Source: an uncultured Paracoccaceae bacterium | GTDB lineage: Bacteria; Pseudomonadota; Alphaproteobacteria; Rhodobacterales; Rhodobacteraceae | Assembly (NCBI GenBank): GCA_937132145.1 | Contig: CAKZNY010000153.1 | Location: 1-23,482 of the forward strand | Length of the DNA stretch: 23,482 bases | Direction: 5' to 3' | Part shown: positions 1 through 7,632 of the stretch, one piece after another | Numbering within the stretch: position 1 is the first letter of the stretch | Layout: each line of letters opens with the position of its first letter | The notes under the pieces: model-generated | What the model was told of the DNA's origin: nothing | Databases searched by the model: none | What the model saw: the letters and a program-made list of their open reading frames with translations, nothing else | Made by a program: the position numbers and the translations under genes

Positions 1-134
1 TTATTTACCGACAAGTTTATTTTAAAAGTTAACAGAATCGTTACCAAGTGGTTAAAGATCACGGTCAAGTGGAAAAGTTTTTTATTTACCGAATATCCGA
101 TATAAATTTTACCACATTGAAAACCCTGAATTTT
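1..134. repeat. AT-rich intergenic stretch with short direct repeats
   Basis: This stretch is far richer in A and T than the rest of the window and has no credible ORF. It contains an exact 11-base direct repeat (TTATTTACCGA) at 1-11 and 82-92, and a 7-base repeat (CAAGTGG) at 45-51 and 66-72, which are 21 bases (two helical turns) apart. The first CAAGTGG lies in a short dyad, ACCA-AG-TGGT, at 43-52. A GANTC site, the CcrM target in alphaproteobacteria, lies at 35-39. It sits downstream of the SDR gene, and no convincing terminator hairpin is visible. It could be the control region of a gene beyond the left edge. That role is inference. Confidence 0.45.
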
Positions 135-911
135 CTACTCAACCCCAAGGATATCTGGCGTTTTCCAGGCTAAATGTTGACCACCATCCAGACAAATCAG
201 TTGCCCCGTCAGCCCGTCAATTTCCAGAATAAAATCCAGTGCTTTGCAGATTTCTTCGGGATTCGAGCCACGCTCTAAAATTGTCGCGGCCCTTTGTTTG
301 GCAAAATTCTCTGCGGACTGGCGCGCCCCTTGCATCGTTGGTCCGGGTCCGATTGCGTTAACACGAATGTTCGGGGCCAAGAACTGCGCCGCCGTTTGCG
401 TGAACGCCCAAAGCCCCGCTTTCGCTAGCGTATAAGTCGCGAATTCAGGCGTCAGCTTGCGCACACGCATGTCGACCATGTTAACAACACAGGCGATGGC
501 CACAGGCTCGCCATTTTCGTCCGTGGCTGCCTTGGGAATCTGGCGCGCAAACGCCTGTGTCAGGAACACCGGAGCACGGAGGTTTGAATTTATATGCCGA
601 TCCCAGCTCTCGAAGCTGGCGGTTTCCAGCGTGTCATACTCAAAGATCGAAGCGTTATTGATTAACACATCGAGAGGCTCTCCGATTGCCTCGACAGCCC
701 GCGCAACCAGTGTTGCCGTGTCCTCGGTATCCAGAAAATCGGCGTGCACAATCGCGGCTTTAACACCAAATGCCCGAGCCGCCTCGGCGGTCTCCTCGGC
801 GGCGTCAGCACTGCTGGAATAATGGATAACGACGTTCTTGCCTTTAGCCGCCAAATGCAAAGCCATGGCGCGGCCCAAACGCTTTGCTCCTCCGGTAATT
901 AACGCTGCCAT
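135..911 (-). CDS. Pteridine reductase-like short-chain dehydrogenase (FolM/PTR1 type)
   Basis: A 258-residue SDR-family NAD(P)H-dependent reductase. The nucleotide-binding loop TGGAKRLG is at residues 5-13, NNAS at 85-88, and the catalytic Tyr160 and Lys164 in YTLAK. Where classical SDRs carry the catalytic Ser, 13 residues before Tyr, this protein has Asp147 in NMVDMR. That Asp-Tyr-Lys arrangement, with the Arg of the KRLG turn, is the hallmark of pteridine reductases (Leishmania PTR1, E. coli FolM), which reduce dihydropterins. The C-terminal LDGGQHLAW also fits. The ATG is preceded by GGAGG at 917-921 with 5-base spacing. It is the last gene of a minus-strand group, 12 bases after the exchanger stop. 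The family is clear; the exact substrate (dihydromonapterin, dihydrofolate or another) is inferred. Confidence 0.8.
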   Translation of the reverse strand: MAALITGGAKRLGRAMALHLAAKGKNVVIHYSSSADAAEETAEAARAFGVKAAIVHADFLDTEDTATLVARAVEAIGEPLDVLINNASIFEYDTLETASFESWDRHINSNLRAPVFLTQAFARQIPKAATDENGEPVAIACVVNMVDMRVRKLTPEFATYTLAKAGLWAFTQTAAQFLAPNIRVNAIGPGPTMQGARQSAENFAKQRAATILERGSNPEEICKALDFILEIDGLTGQLICLDGGQHLAWKTPDILGVE

Positions 912-923
912 GTGATCCTCCGG

Positions 924-1883
924 TTAGTTTATCATCGTCATTATATATACCACATATGCGGTTAGATATATAAATCCCCATATGCGGGAAAGCTGCAACC
1001 GGAAAAACACGAATAAGGCGAGTGCCAGCGACGATGCCAACATAATCCATAGATCTTCGGTCAAGAAACGCGACGCAATATCTATTGGGCCAAAGAAACT
1101 TGTGATACCCATAATGGCCAACAAATTAAACATGTTCGACCCAATGACATTCCCCAACGCGACATCTGCTTGACGACGCATCGCGGCAACCACGGTCGTC
1201 GCAAGTTCAGGCAAAGAGGTGCCAATCGCGACGATTGTCAGCCCTATGACTTCTTCAGAAACATTCTTGTCACTGGCAATCCCGAGCGCACCCTCAATCA
1301 GAAGGCTAGCCCCGAATGGCAACCCAATGATGCCCGCAATCATATAGGCCGAAACCTTCCAGATCGCCATATTCGGGTCCGCATCTTCCAGTTCCGACAG
1401 CTCTTCGGGCGTCCCGCAAGCAATCTTTGCAGACCTCCGAGCCTTGCGCGCGGAAAGGAACGCATCGCCAAGCATCGCGCCCAGCAACGCCAGCAAAACA
1501 ACTCCATGCCAGATATATAGAGGCCCCAAAAAGGTTAGGGCAATAAATACCAGCGTTGCTGCGATCATCTGGATATAGGTGCGTTTCGTGTCACACGGGC
1601 GAGTATCAAGCGTGAAAAATAATGCCGGAATTCCGAGCACTAACAACACATTAGCTATATTCGAGCCAACCACATTACCCACGGCAAGCCCGGGTGCGCC
1701 TTCAAGGGCAGACTGAATTGCAATCAACATTTCAGGTGCAGATGTTCCAAACCCGACAATCGTAAAGCTGACAATAAGAGCCGGAATTCCAAGGCGCAGG
1801 CTTAACGAAACCGCGCCCTTCACCAAAAAATCTCCGGAGACAAGCAGGATCAGCAGACCACAAAAAACTAAAACCATATCCAT
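924..1883 (-). CDS. Calcium/sodium antiporter of the CaCA family (YrbG-like)
   Basis: A 319-residue inner-membrane cation exchanger. It has the two inverted alpha-repeats of the Ca2+:cation antiporter superfamily: GFGTSAPE (44-51) with GNVVGSNIAN (69-78), and AIGTSLPE (219-226) with GNVIGSNMFN (244-253). The acidic residue in each G-T-S-x-P-E motif is the ion-binding glutamate in this family. About ten hydrophobic segments are visible, with a charged cytoplasmic loop around residues 145-175 between the halves. The length matches E. coli YrbG. The start is the ATG at 1881-1883; GAAGGGA upstream is rather distant (about 13 bases), and a second ATG two codons inside is possible. It lies 29 bases after the small membrane protein and 12 bases before the SDR, so co-transcription is likely. 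Whether Ca2+ or another ion is exported is not shown. Confidence 0.88.
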   Translation of the reverse strand: MDMVLVFCGLLILLVSGDFLVKGAVSLSLRLGIPALIVSFTIVGFGTSAPEMLIAIQSALEGAPGLAVGNVVGSNIANVLLVLGIPALFFTLDTRPCDTKRTYIQMIAATLVFIALTFLGPLYIWHGVVLLALLGAMLGDAFLSARKARRSAKIACGTPEELSELEDADPNMAIWKVSAYMIAGIIGLPFGASLLIEGALGIASDKNVSEEVIGLTIVAIGTSLPELATTVVAAMRRQADVALGNVIGSNMFNLLAIMGITSFFGPIDIASRFLTEDLWIMLASSLALALFVFFRLQLSRIWGFIYLTAYVVYIMTMIN

Positions 1884-1912
1884 GTAATTATTGTGGTCCC
1901 TTCAAGCGGTGC

Positions 1913-2089
1913 TTACTTGGCGCGCTTCTTGCATTTGCACGGATCGATGCCAATCAAATAATTGCCGCAGGTTTTGCACTTTTTTGCACGTGGCAGGTCA
2001 CGTGGTTTGCCTATTTTCAATATCCGAAGTTTTCCGAACATGCCGAGCACCAGAATGACAATCAGGAATATAGAAACCGCTTTCAGCAT
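1913..2089 (-). CDS. Small membrane protein with a CxxC...CxC cysteine motif
   Basis: A 58-residue protein. Residues 4-19 form one hydrophobic membrane segment (AVSIFLIVILVLGMFG). A basic stretch (21-37) follows, and then a compact cysteine motif: Cys38-x2-Cys41 and Cys51-x-Cys53 in a Lys-rich tail. The cysteines look like a minimal zinc-ribbon or other metal knuckle on the cytoplasmic side, assuming the positive-inside rule. The ATG at 2087-2089 was chosen rather than an upstream in-frame ATG at 2138-2140, which would lie inside the peptidase gene and put a non-hydrophobic stretch ahead of the membrane helix. The gene starts 10 bases after the S49 peptidase stop, so the two are probably translated from one message. 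I recognise no characterised family, and no function is claimed. Confidence 0.72.
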   Translation of the reverse strand: MLKAVSIFLIVILVLGMFGKLRILKIGKPRDLPRAKKCKTCGNYLIGIDPCKCKKRAK

Positions 2090-2099
2090 GATCGCTATC

Positions 2100-2894
2100 T
2101 CACAATCCGAAGCGGGACCAGTACAAGCGATCCTCCACATCGGAAATCACACTCGCGGCCCCGAACCTGCTTAGAAACGAGCGTTTTGGTCCATGCACAG
2201 GCAATCGCACTTCGTCTCCGAACATCTCTTTCATCTTCGGAACCAGATGGCCGATCCCGTCTACCAGACCGTTTTCAACCGCCTGCGCTCCGACCCAGAT
2301 ATCACCGGTAAACAGATCCTTACCCGTTATCCGCGCGCCACGCCGCGAGGTCACTTGTTCGATGAAATTGTCATGGATCACCTTCTGAAGCGCCTTCACA
2401 CGCACGATATCCTCGTCCTTTGCAGGGCGGAACGGGTCCAGCATCGATTTGTCTTCACCAGCGGTATAAACGCGCCGCTCGACGCCTTGACGCTCCATCA
2501 ACTCGCTAAACCCGAAGGATGCGGAAATCACACCAATCGAGCCGATGATCGAGCTTCCATCGACGTAAATTTCATCCGCGCAAGTTGCCAGCCAATATCC
2601 ACCGGACGCGGCAACATCTTCGCAAAACGCATATACTTTGATCTCTTTTTCATCCGCCAAGCGCCGGATACGCGCCGCAATCAGGGCCGATTGAACGGGC
2701 GATCCCCCGGGGGAATTGATCACCAGCGCCACAGCCTTGGGTTTGCCTTTGGTAAAAGCGCGTTCAATCACTGGTGCGAGTGATGCATCGTTCAGGCCAG
2801 CCCCGCCAAGACGGCTACCCCCGCCGATAACACCATTCAGGCGGATTACAGGAACGGTCGGTTTGGGCTTGAAGCGTTTGATAATCTTTTTCAT
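2100..2894 (-). CDS. S49-family serine peptidase (SppA/SohB-like), no membrane anchor
   Basis: A 264-residue peptidase of the signal-peptide-peptidase family. VINSPGGSP (58-66) and the nucleophile Ser97 in AASGGYW are clear. The general-base Lys149 in AGEDKSML lies 52 residues later, the same spacing as the Ser147/Lys199 dyad of Bacillus SppA. SIIGSIGVI (115-123) is also typical. Members of this family cut remnant signal peptides or small membrane proteins. Unlike SppA it has no signal or membrane segment: the N-terminus is basic and goes straight into the catalytic fold. The start is set at the ATG at 2892-2894. The open frame extends back to 3038, but those residues look non-coding and overlap the divergent gene's leader. 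No strong Shine-Dalgarno is visible, so the start is less certain than the product. It heads the four-gene operon. Confidence 0.85.
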   Translation of the reverse strand: MKKIIKRFKPKPTVPVIRLNGVIGGGSRLGGAGLNDASLAPVIERAFTKGKPKAVALVINSPGGSPVQSALIAARIRRLADEKEIKVYAFCEDVAASGGYWLATCADEIYVDGSSIIGSIGVISASFGFSELMERQGVERRVYTAGEDKSMLDPFRPAKDEDIVRVKALQKVIHDNFIEQVTSRRGARITGKDLFTGDIWVGAQAVENGLVDGIGHLVPKMKEMFGDEVRLPVHGPKRSFLSRFGAASVISDVEDRLYWSRFGL

Positions 2895-2982
2895 ATGCGC
2901 TGATGTATGCAGCCAAGCCCGCCTCCACAACCCAAAGCGCGCAGCTTTCTGAATTAACGTGACCTTTATGCCAGCATTTCCC

Positions 2983-3010
2983 TTGACCGCCCCCGTTTTC
3001 CTTGCAGTAT
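2983..3010 (+). promoter_or_regulatory. Candidate promoter of the aldo-keto reductase gene
   Basis: In the 143-base divergent gap, TTGACC at 2983-2988 is a good -35 match. Seventeen to nineteen bases later the sequence AGTATCCA gives only a poor -10. Transcription would start near 3015-3020, just before the AGGA ribosome site at 3028-3031 and the ATG at 3038. This is by inspection only. Confidence 0.3.
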
Positions 3011-3037
3011 CCAGCGACGCAAACAACAGGAAAACCA

Positions 3038-4087
3038 ATGCAATACAAAAAACTAGGCCGCACGAACATCGAGGTCAGCACGCTATGCCTCGGATCAATG
3101 ACATGGGGCACCCAGAATTCGGAGGCCGAGGGGCACGGCCAGATCGACATCGCGCTGGATCACGGTGTGAACTTTATCGACACCGCCGAGATGTATCCGA
3201 CCACGCCGCTAGGTCAGGAAACGCAAGGTAGAACCGAAGAAATCATCGGAAGCTGGATCGCCAAAACAGGGCGACGGGATGATGTTATCATTGCCACCAA
3301 GGTTATTGGTGGCGGCAGCAACGCTGTAAAGGGCCGTGAAGGCGCGGACATATCCCCCACCACTATCCGCCAAGCGGTAGAGAGCAGCCTGAAGCGCCTG
3401 CAAACCGATTACATCGACCTTTACCAATTTCACTGGCCCAATCGTGGCTCGTACCACTTCCGCAATTACTGGAAGTTTGACCCCAGCGGACAAGATCGCA
3501 ACAAAACCCGCGACCACATGACCGAATGCCTGCGAACCGTGGGAGAACTGGTGGACGAGGGCAAAATCCGCCACTTCGGCACATCAAATGAATCCTGCTG
3601 GGGCGTCTCGCAATTCCTCGAAATTGCCGAGGCCGAGGGGTTGCCGCGCATGGTCTCTATCCAGAACGAATACAGCCTGCTGTGCCGCATATACGATCTT
3701 GATCTGGCGGAGTTAAGCATAAACGAGGATGTTGGCTTGTTGGCCTACTCGCCGCTTGCAGCCGGAATTCTAACGGGCAAGTATCAAGGCGATGTCACGC
3801 CCGCTGGTTCGCGGCGAACATTTTCGGCCAACCTTGGTGGTCGATTGACCAAACACGCCTACCCTGCGGTGGATGCGTATCTGGCCGTGGCGCAAAAACA
3901 TGGTCTGGACCCCAGCCAAATGGCGTTGGCCTTTTGCATGGCACGCCCCTTCATGGCCTCGGTTATTGTTGGGGCAACCAGCAACCAGCAGCTGGAAAAC
4001 TCGTTGAAGTCTGCGGATTTGGTGTTGTCGGAGGAAGCCATGACCGACATTCAAGCCGTTCACCGCGAATACCCGATGCCAATCTAA
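3038..4087 (+). CDS. NADP(H)-dependent aldo-keto reductase, Tas-like
   Basis: A 349-residue cytosolic oxidoreductase with an (alpha/beta)8 fold. The AKR catalytic tetrad is visible: Asp48, Tyr53 (in DTAEMYP), Lys88 (ATKV) and His132 (QFHWP). The protein lines up well with E. coli Tas (346 residues) along its length: the N-terminal Q-Y-x5-x-E-V-S-T-L-x-L-G, QNSEAEGH, SLKRLQTDYIDLYQ, SIQNEYSLL, AGILTGKY, HGLDPSQMALAF and the ending IQAVHREYP. The start is the ATG at 3038, preceded by AGGA; an upstream in-frame ATG would lack a ribosome site. It is the only plus-strand gene here and ends convergently with recN, stop codon over stop codon. The physiological substrate is unknown. Confidence 0.9.
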   Translation: MQYKKLGRTNIEVSTLCLGSMTWGTQNSEAEGHGQIDIALDHGVNFIDTAEMYPTTPLGQETQGRTEEIIGSWIAKTGRRDDVIIATKVIGGGSNAVKGREGADISPTTIRQAVESSLKRLQTDYIDLYQFHWPNRGSYHFRNYWKFDPSGQDRNKTRDHMTECLRTVGELVDEGKIRHFGTSNESCWGVSQFLEIAEAEGLPRMVSIQNEYSLLCRIYDLDLAELSINEDVGLLAYSPLAAGILTGKYQGDVTPAGSRRTFSANLGGRLTKHAYPAVDAYLAVAQKHGLDPSQMALAFCMARPFMASVIVGATSNQQLENSLKSADLVLSEEAMTDIQAVHREYPMPI

Positions 4088-5736
4088 CCCGCCAGTAAAA
4101 CCTCGGCAGCCGAGCGAGCCTCGGCTGTCACCGTATCGCCAGCCAGCATCCGCGCAATTTCATCGACGCGCTCGCTGTCATCAAGCGGGCGAACATCCGT
4201 CAGCGTATTCTTTCCGTCATCAGATTTCGAAACGCGCCAATGATGCCCGCCAAGGGCCGCCACTTGTGGCGAGTGGGTCACAACCAAGACCTGCCCACCT
4301 TGTGCCAGATTCGCAAGCCGACGACCTACGGCGTCGGCGGTTGCGCCCCCGACTCCGCGATCTATTTCATCGAAAATCAGGGTTAACCCTGACGCGCGAG
4401 AGGTTAAACAAACCTTTAACGCTAACAAAAATCGTGACAGCTCGCCGCCCGATGCGATCTTGTTGATTGGTCCTGACGGCGCACCGGGATTTGTGGCAAC
4501 CTTAAACACCACACGATCCTTGCCATCCGGCCCCGATTGCCCCGTATCTGTCACATCGGTCGTGAACACGGCGCGTTCCATTTTTAACGGGGCCAATTCC
4601 GCCATCATCGCTTTGTCCAGTTGCACAGCAGCCGCGCGGCGGTTTTGTGACAGCGTATCAGCGAGGGTGTCGTAGGTTTTCTGCGCCACCAACGCCGCGT
4701 CTTGTAATTCAAGAATATGGTCCGCGCCGGTATCAATATCCAGCAAGCGAGCGCGAAACGCCTCGGTTGTCTGGGCCAGATCGTCCGGCAAAACCTTATG
4801 TTTTCGCGCCAATGCCCGAATGGCGAATAGACGTTCTTCCAGATGTTCCAGCTCGGATGGGTTGAAATCGAGAGCACTCAGAGCATCCTCAATCCCGCGC
4901 TGCGCATCGGCGAGTTCCGACAACGCCCGCCCCAAAGCCTCGGTGGGTTCTTCCAGATGCCCGCCAGCTTGCGGTGCTGCATCCTCAAGCCAGCGAATGG
5001 CGTCGGACATAGACCCTTCGGCCCCATCCATCGATACGGCCGTATGCGCCTTCGAAATCCCCTCGCGGATGCGCGCAGCGGCTTGCATCAGACGGCGTTG
5101 GGTATCAAGCATTTCGTCTTCGCCAGCCTCGGGGGACAGCTCGTCCAGCTCGGCAACAGAATGCCGAAGGAATTCCGCATCACGCGACGCTTCCTCCAGC
5201 TTGGTTTCCGCATCTGTCAAAGTTTTACGCGCTGATGCTAAATCCCGCCATGCCACGCGCACCGCCGCCGCGCCCTCGGTAACGCCAGCAAAATTGTCCA
5301 GAAGCATCCGGTGGCCCTTAACATCCAGCAAACCCTTGTCGTCATTCTGACCGTGTATCTCGACCAGCGTTTCGGACAATGCGCGCAGCAGTTCACCAGA
5401 ACAGACCTTGTCGTTTATATATGCACGTTTGCGCCCATCAGGGTTGTTGGTGCGGCGCAGGATCAAACCGTCTTCGGCGGAATATCCAGCCTCGGACAAG
5501 ATTTCATGGGCGGGGTGGCCGTCAGACAGGGAAAACTCGGCAATCACCTCGCCTTGCGCCGCACCACGCCGAACGATATCCGAGCGCCCGCGCCATCCAA
5601 GCACGAACCCCAGCGAGTCCAGCAGAATCGACTTGCCCGTCCCTGTCTCGCCCGTAAGGACGTTGAGGCCGGACTGGAATTCCAGATCGAGGGATTCAAT
5701 TAACAGAATATTACGGATTGATAGTGTATGGAGCAT
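4084..5736 (-). CDS. recN: DNA repair protein RecN
   Basis: A 550-residue SMC-like ATPase acting in double-strand-break repair together with RecA. Walker A GETGTGKS is at 29-36 and the ABC signature SGGELS at 429-434. Walker B LTLIFDE is at about 451-457, and the H-loop VTHSP at about 486-490. Between the head halves lie two Ala/Glu-rich coiled-coil arms, with helical stretches around residues 170-230 and 290-380. Length is normal for the family. The ATG at 5734-5736 has GGGGGAT 8-13 bases upstream. It follows bamD by 28 bases, so it probably shares that transcript. I looked for a LexA box (GTTC-N7-GTTC type) just upstream and saw none. The stop overlaps the stop of the convergent reductase gene. 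Confidence 0.96.
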   Translation of the reverse strand: MLHTLSIRNILLIESLDLEFQSGLNVLTGETGTGKSILLDSLGFVLGWRGRSDIVRRGAAQGEVIAEFSLSDGHPAHEILSEAGYSAEDGLILRRTNNPDGRKRAYINDKVCSGELLRALSETLVEIHGQNDDKGLLDVKGHRMLLDNFAGVTEGAAAVRVAWRDLASARKTLTDAETKLEEASRDAEFLRHSVAELDELSPEAGEDEMLDTQRRLMQAAARIREGISKAHTAVSMDGAEGSMSDAIRWLEDAAPQAGGHLEEPTEALGRALSELADAQRGIEDALSALDFNPSELEHLEERLFAIRALARKHKVLPDDLAQTTEAFRARLLDIDTGADHILELQDAALVAQKTYDTLADTLSQNRRAAAVQLDKAMMAELAPLKMERAVFTTDVTDTGQSGPDGKDRVVFKVATNPGAPSGPINKIASGGELSRFLLALKVCLTSRASGLTLIFDEIDRGVGGATADAVGRRLANLAQGGQVLVVTHSPQVAALGGHHWRVSKSDDGKNTLTDVRPLDDSERVDEIARMLAGDTVTAEARSAAEVLLAG

Positions 5737-5764
5737 ATCTAGTTATCCCCCAAGCGCACCGCAA

Positions 5765-6523
5765 TCAGCCGCCAGACATCAACGCGGCCGCATCAAGCTG
5801 CCATGTGTTGCCCGGATACTGTGCCGCCAACAATGCCGCGGCGGCGGCGGCCTCGGCTGTTAGGCCAAGCGATAGGTACCCCTCTACCAGACGGAACATC
5901 GCTTCGGGGGTTTGGGCTGTGTTGCCGTAATCCGCGACCACAACACGGAAGCGCTCGATCGCGGCGACATAGTGCCCACGTTTCAGGTAATACCGCCCGA
6001 TATCCATTTCTTTGCCAGCCAGCTGGTTCAAGGCAATACCGAATTTCTCTTCGGACAAAAGCGCGTATTTTGTGCCGGGGTATGTCTCTATCAGTTCGCT
6101 GAATATCTGTAACGAGCGGAAAGTGTTGCGCTGATCCCGCTCCACATCAATAATCTGGTCGTAGTAAGACAGGGCGACCAAATACATTGCCAAGGGGGCC
6201 TCGGCCGTTGTTGGATAGAAATCCAGATACCGCGTAGCAGCCGCACGACTTTCAGGGTACATCTGTTCTTCGTGATACGCCTTGGCCGCACCGATTATTG
6301 CATACTTGGCCTCAAGCGAATATGGGTGCAGGCGTTCGACTTCATTGTAGTAATCGGCGGCATCCTCGAAATCGCCCCGCGCCAATTCAGCCTCGGCCAA
6401 CGCCATGATCCGGGCGACAGGTGTGCCTTCGCTAACCTGCTCGGGTCCACGACCGGAACACGCAGCAACCAACAGAACCGAAATAAGCGCTAAACCGCGA
6501 ATACCTTTAAATACGCCTGACAT
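5765..6523 (-). CDS. bamD: Outer membrane protein assembly factor BamD (lipoprotein)
   Basis: A 252-residue lipoprotein of the BAM complex, which inserts beta-barrel proteins into the outer membrane. Residues 1-21 form a lipoprotein signal peptide ending in lipobox VAA-Cys22. The mature part is a chain of TPR helices with typical BamD stretches: DAADYYNEVERLHPYS (55-70), SRAAATRYLDFYP (92-104), ALSYYDQIIDVERDQ (117-131) and GRYYLKRGHYVAAIERF (176-192). The ATG at 6521-6523 has GAGGGT just upstream. An in-frame TTG four codons earlier coincides with that site and is rejected. The protein ends soon after the fifth TPR; it seems to lack the C-terminal tail of about 25 residues that I recall in related proteins, and no other frame encodes one. 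A 113-base gap separates it from lpxC. Confidence 0.93.
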   Translation of the reverse strand: MSGVFKGIRGLALISVLLVAACSGRGPEQVSEGTPVARIMALAEAELARGDFEDAADYYNEVERLHPYSLEAKYAIIGAAKAYHEEQMYPESRAAATRYLDFYPTTAEAPLAMYLVALSYYDQIIDVERDQRNTFRSLQIFSELIETYPGTKYALLSEEKFGIALNQLAGKEMDIGRYYLKRGHYVAAIERFRVVVADYGNTAQTPEAMFRLVEGYLSLGLTAEAAAAAALLAAQYPGNTWQLDAAALMSGG

Positions 6524-6636
6524 ACTGACCCTCAAAATTAAGTGATTCCACGTCTGAAACCATACCCTTACAAAAGGATTACCACAGGATTTTGGAAGGA
6601 AAAAGGATTCTTACGGATCAAACGGTATGGATGACG
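6524..6636. other. lpxC-bamD intergenic gap with AGGATT repeats and GANTC sites
   Basis: No gene is visible. On the plus strand AGGATT occurs three times (6575-6580, 6586-6591 and 6604-6609), the first two 11 bases apart. Two GANTC (CcrM-type) sites lie at 6544-6548 and 6606-6610. No terminator hairpin and no convincing -35/-10 pair was found. The gap is long enough to hold a bamD promoter. Confidence 0.4.
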
Positions 6637-7569
6637 CTAAACCGCCAGTTCCAGATCGCTATAGTTCAGGCCAACGCCGGGCAGTCGCGCGGATTGCTGG
6701 CTATTTACTTCGACAATCTCGAATGAATCCGGTGCCGCAAAAACCGCATGTAACAAAAGATTTGTTATACGGTGGCCCGCACGAACCCCGTGATAGCGCC
6801 CGATAATCGGCATCCCCACAAGGGCCAAATCCCCCAGCGCGTCCAGCATTTTATGGCGAACACATTCGTCCTTGCGTCGATACCCCTCAGGGTTCAGCAC
6901 TTTGCCCTCATTAATGACAACCGCATTTTCCAACGACCCGCCGCGCACCAAACCGATAGACTTCATGTATTCCACATCCGAGAACATACAGAAGGTTCGG
7001 CAATCGCTAAGCTCGCGAACGAAACTGCCGTTCTTCATGTTCAATGCATGTTGTTGCTGGCCAATCGCCCGATCCGCAAATGAAATCTCGAAATCAATTT
7101 CGAAGTCGTCGCTTGGCGAGAGTTCTGCAAAAGCCTCTCCGCTCGTTACGGAGACCGCCTTAAGTATGCGCAAAACCTTAACGGGCGCGTCCAGCTCGAC
7201 TACCCCTACCGAAAGGATTTCCCTAACGAACCGATCCGAGCTGCCGTCCATAATCGGAACTTCCGGTCCGTCTATTTCAACAATCGCATTGTGGACACCA
7301 CATCCGGCCAGTGCCGCCATCAGATGTTCAACAGTTGCGATTTCAACGCCGGACTCATTACACAAACGGGTGCAAAGTTGCGTATCATTCACCAGATCAA
7401 ACCGCGCCGCGATGCGGTTGTCTTTATCCATAATATCGACGCGCCGAAACTCAACCCCGAAATCCGCAGGCGCAGGCAACAGGCGCAACTGTACAGGGTG
7501 ACCGGAGTGAAGCCCCGCACCTACCATTGTAAATGTTGATTTCAATGTCGTTTGCACGCGAAAACCCAT
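6637..7569 (-). CDS. lpxC: UDP-3-O-acyl-N-acetylglucosamine deacetylase LpxC
   Basis: A 310-residue cytosolic zinc enzyme that catalyses the committed step of lipid A synthesis. It deacetylates UDP-3-O-acyl-GlcNAc. Zinc ligands are visible: His82 in VEHLMAAL, and His239 and Asp243 in VRHKMLDALGD. The catalytic Glu81 and His266 (RAGHRI) are present, as is the IMDGSS loop (106-111). They align within one residue of E. coli Glu78/His79, His238/Asp242 and His265 after a small N-terminal shift. The N-terminal QTTLKSTFTMVGAGLHSGH matches the family start, so the ATG at 7567-7569 is right although its Shine-Dalgarno is weak. Because a terminator lies between it and ftsZ, it probably has its own promoter in the AT-rich 108 bases upstream. 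Confidence 0.97.
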   Translation of the reverse strand: MGFRVQTTLKSTFTMVGAGLHSGHPVQLRLLPAPADFGVEFRRVDIMDKDNRIAARFDLVNDTQLCTRLCNESGVEIATVEHLMAALAGCGVHNAIVEIDGPEVPIMDGSSDRFVREILSVGVVELDAPVKVLRILKAVSVTSGEAFAELSPSDDFEIDFEISFADRAIGQQQHALNMKNGSFVRELSDCRTFCMFSDVEYMKSIGLVRGGSLENAVVINEGKVLNPEGYRRKDECVRHKMLDALGDLALVGMPIIGRYHGVRAGHRITNLLLHAVFAAPDSFEIVEVNSQQSARLPGVGLNYSDLELAV

Positions 7570-7632
7570 GACTAATTTGTTTATGTCGAAGTACTGCCGA
7601 TTGACGTGCAGGGCAACTCAATCTTTGTGACG

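Noticed and set aside
29..43. A CtrA-like site (TTAA-N7-TTAA) at the left edge
   Set aside because: The second half is TTAC and is displaced by one base, so it does not fit the consensus.
2193..2783. A 196-codon plus-strand ORF opposite the S49 peptidase
   Set aside because: Antisense to a clear peptidase with intact catalytic residues; no ribosome site or domain.
5737..5764. A LexA box upstream of recN
   Set aside because: No GTTC-N7-GTTC or GAAC-N7-GAAC arrangement was seen in the short gap before recN.
5765..5800. A frameshift at the short C-terminus of BamD
   Set aside because: Neither alternative frame past the stop encodes a plausible BamD tail, so natural shortening is more likely.
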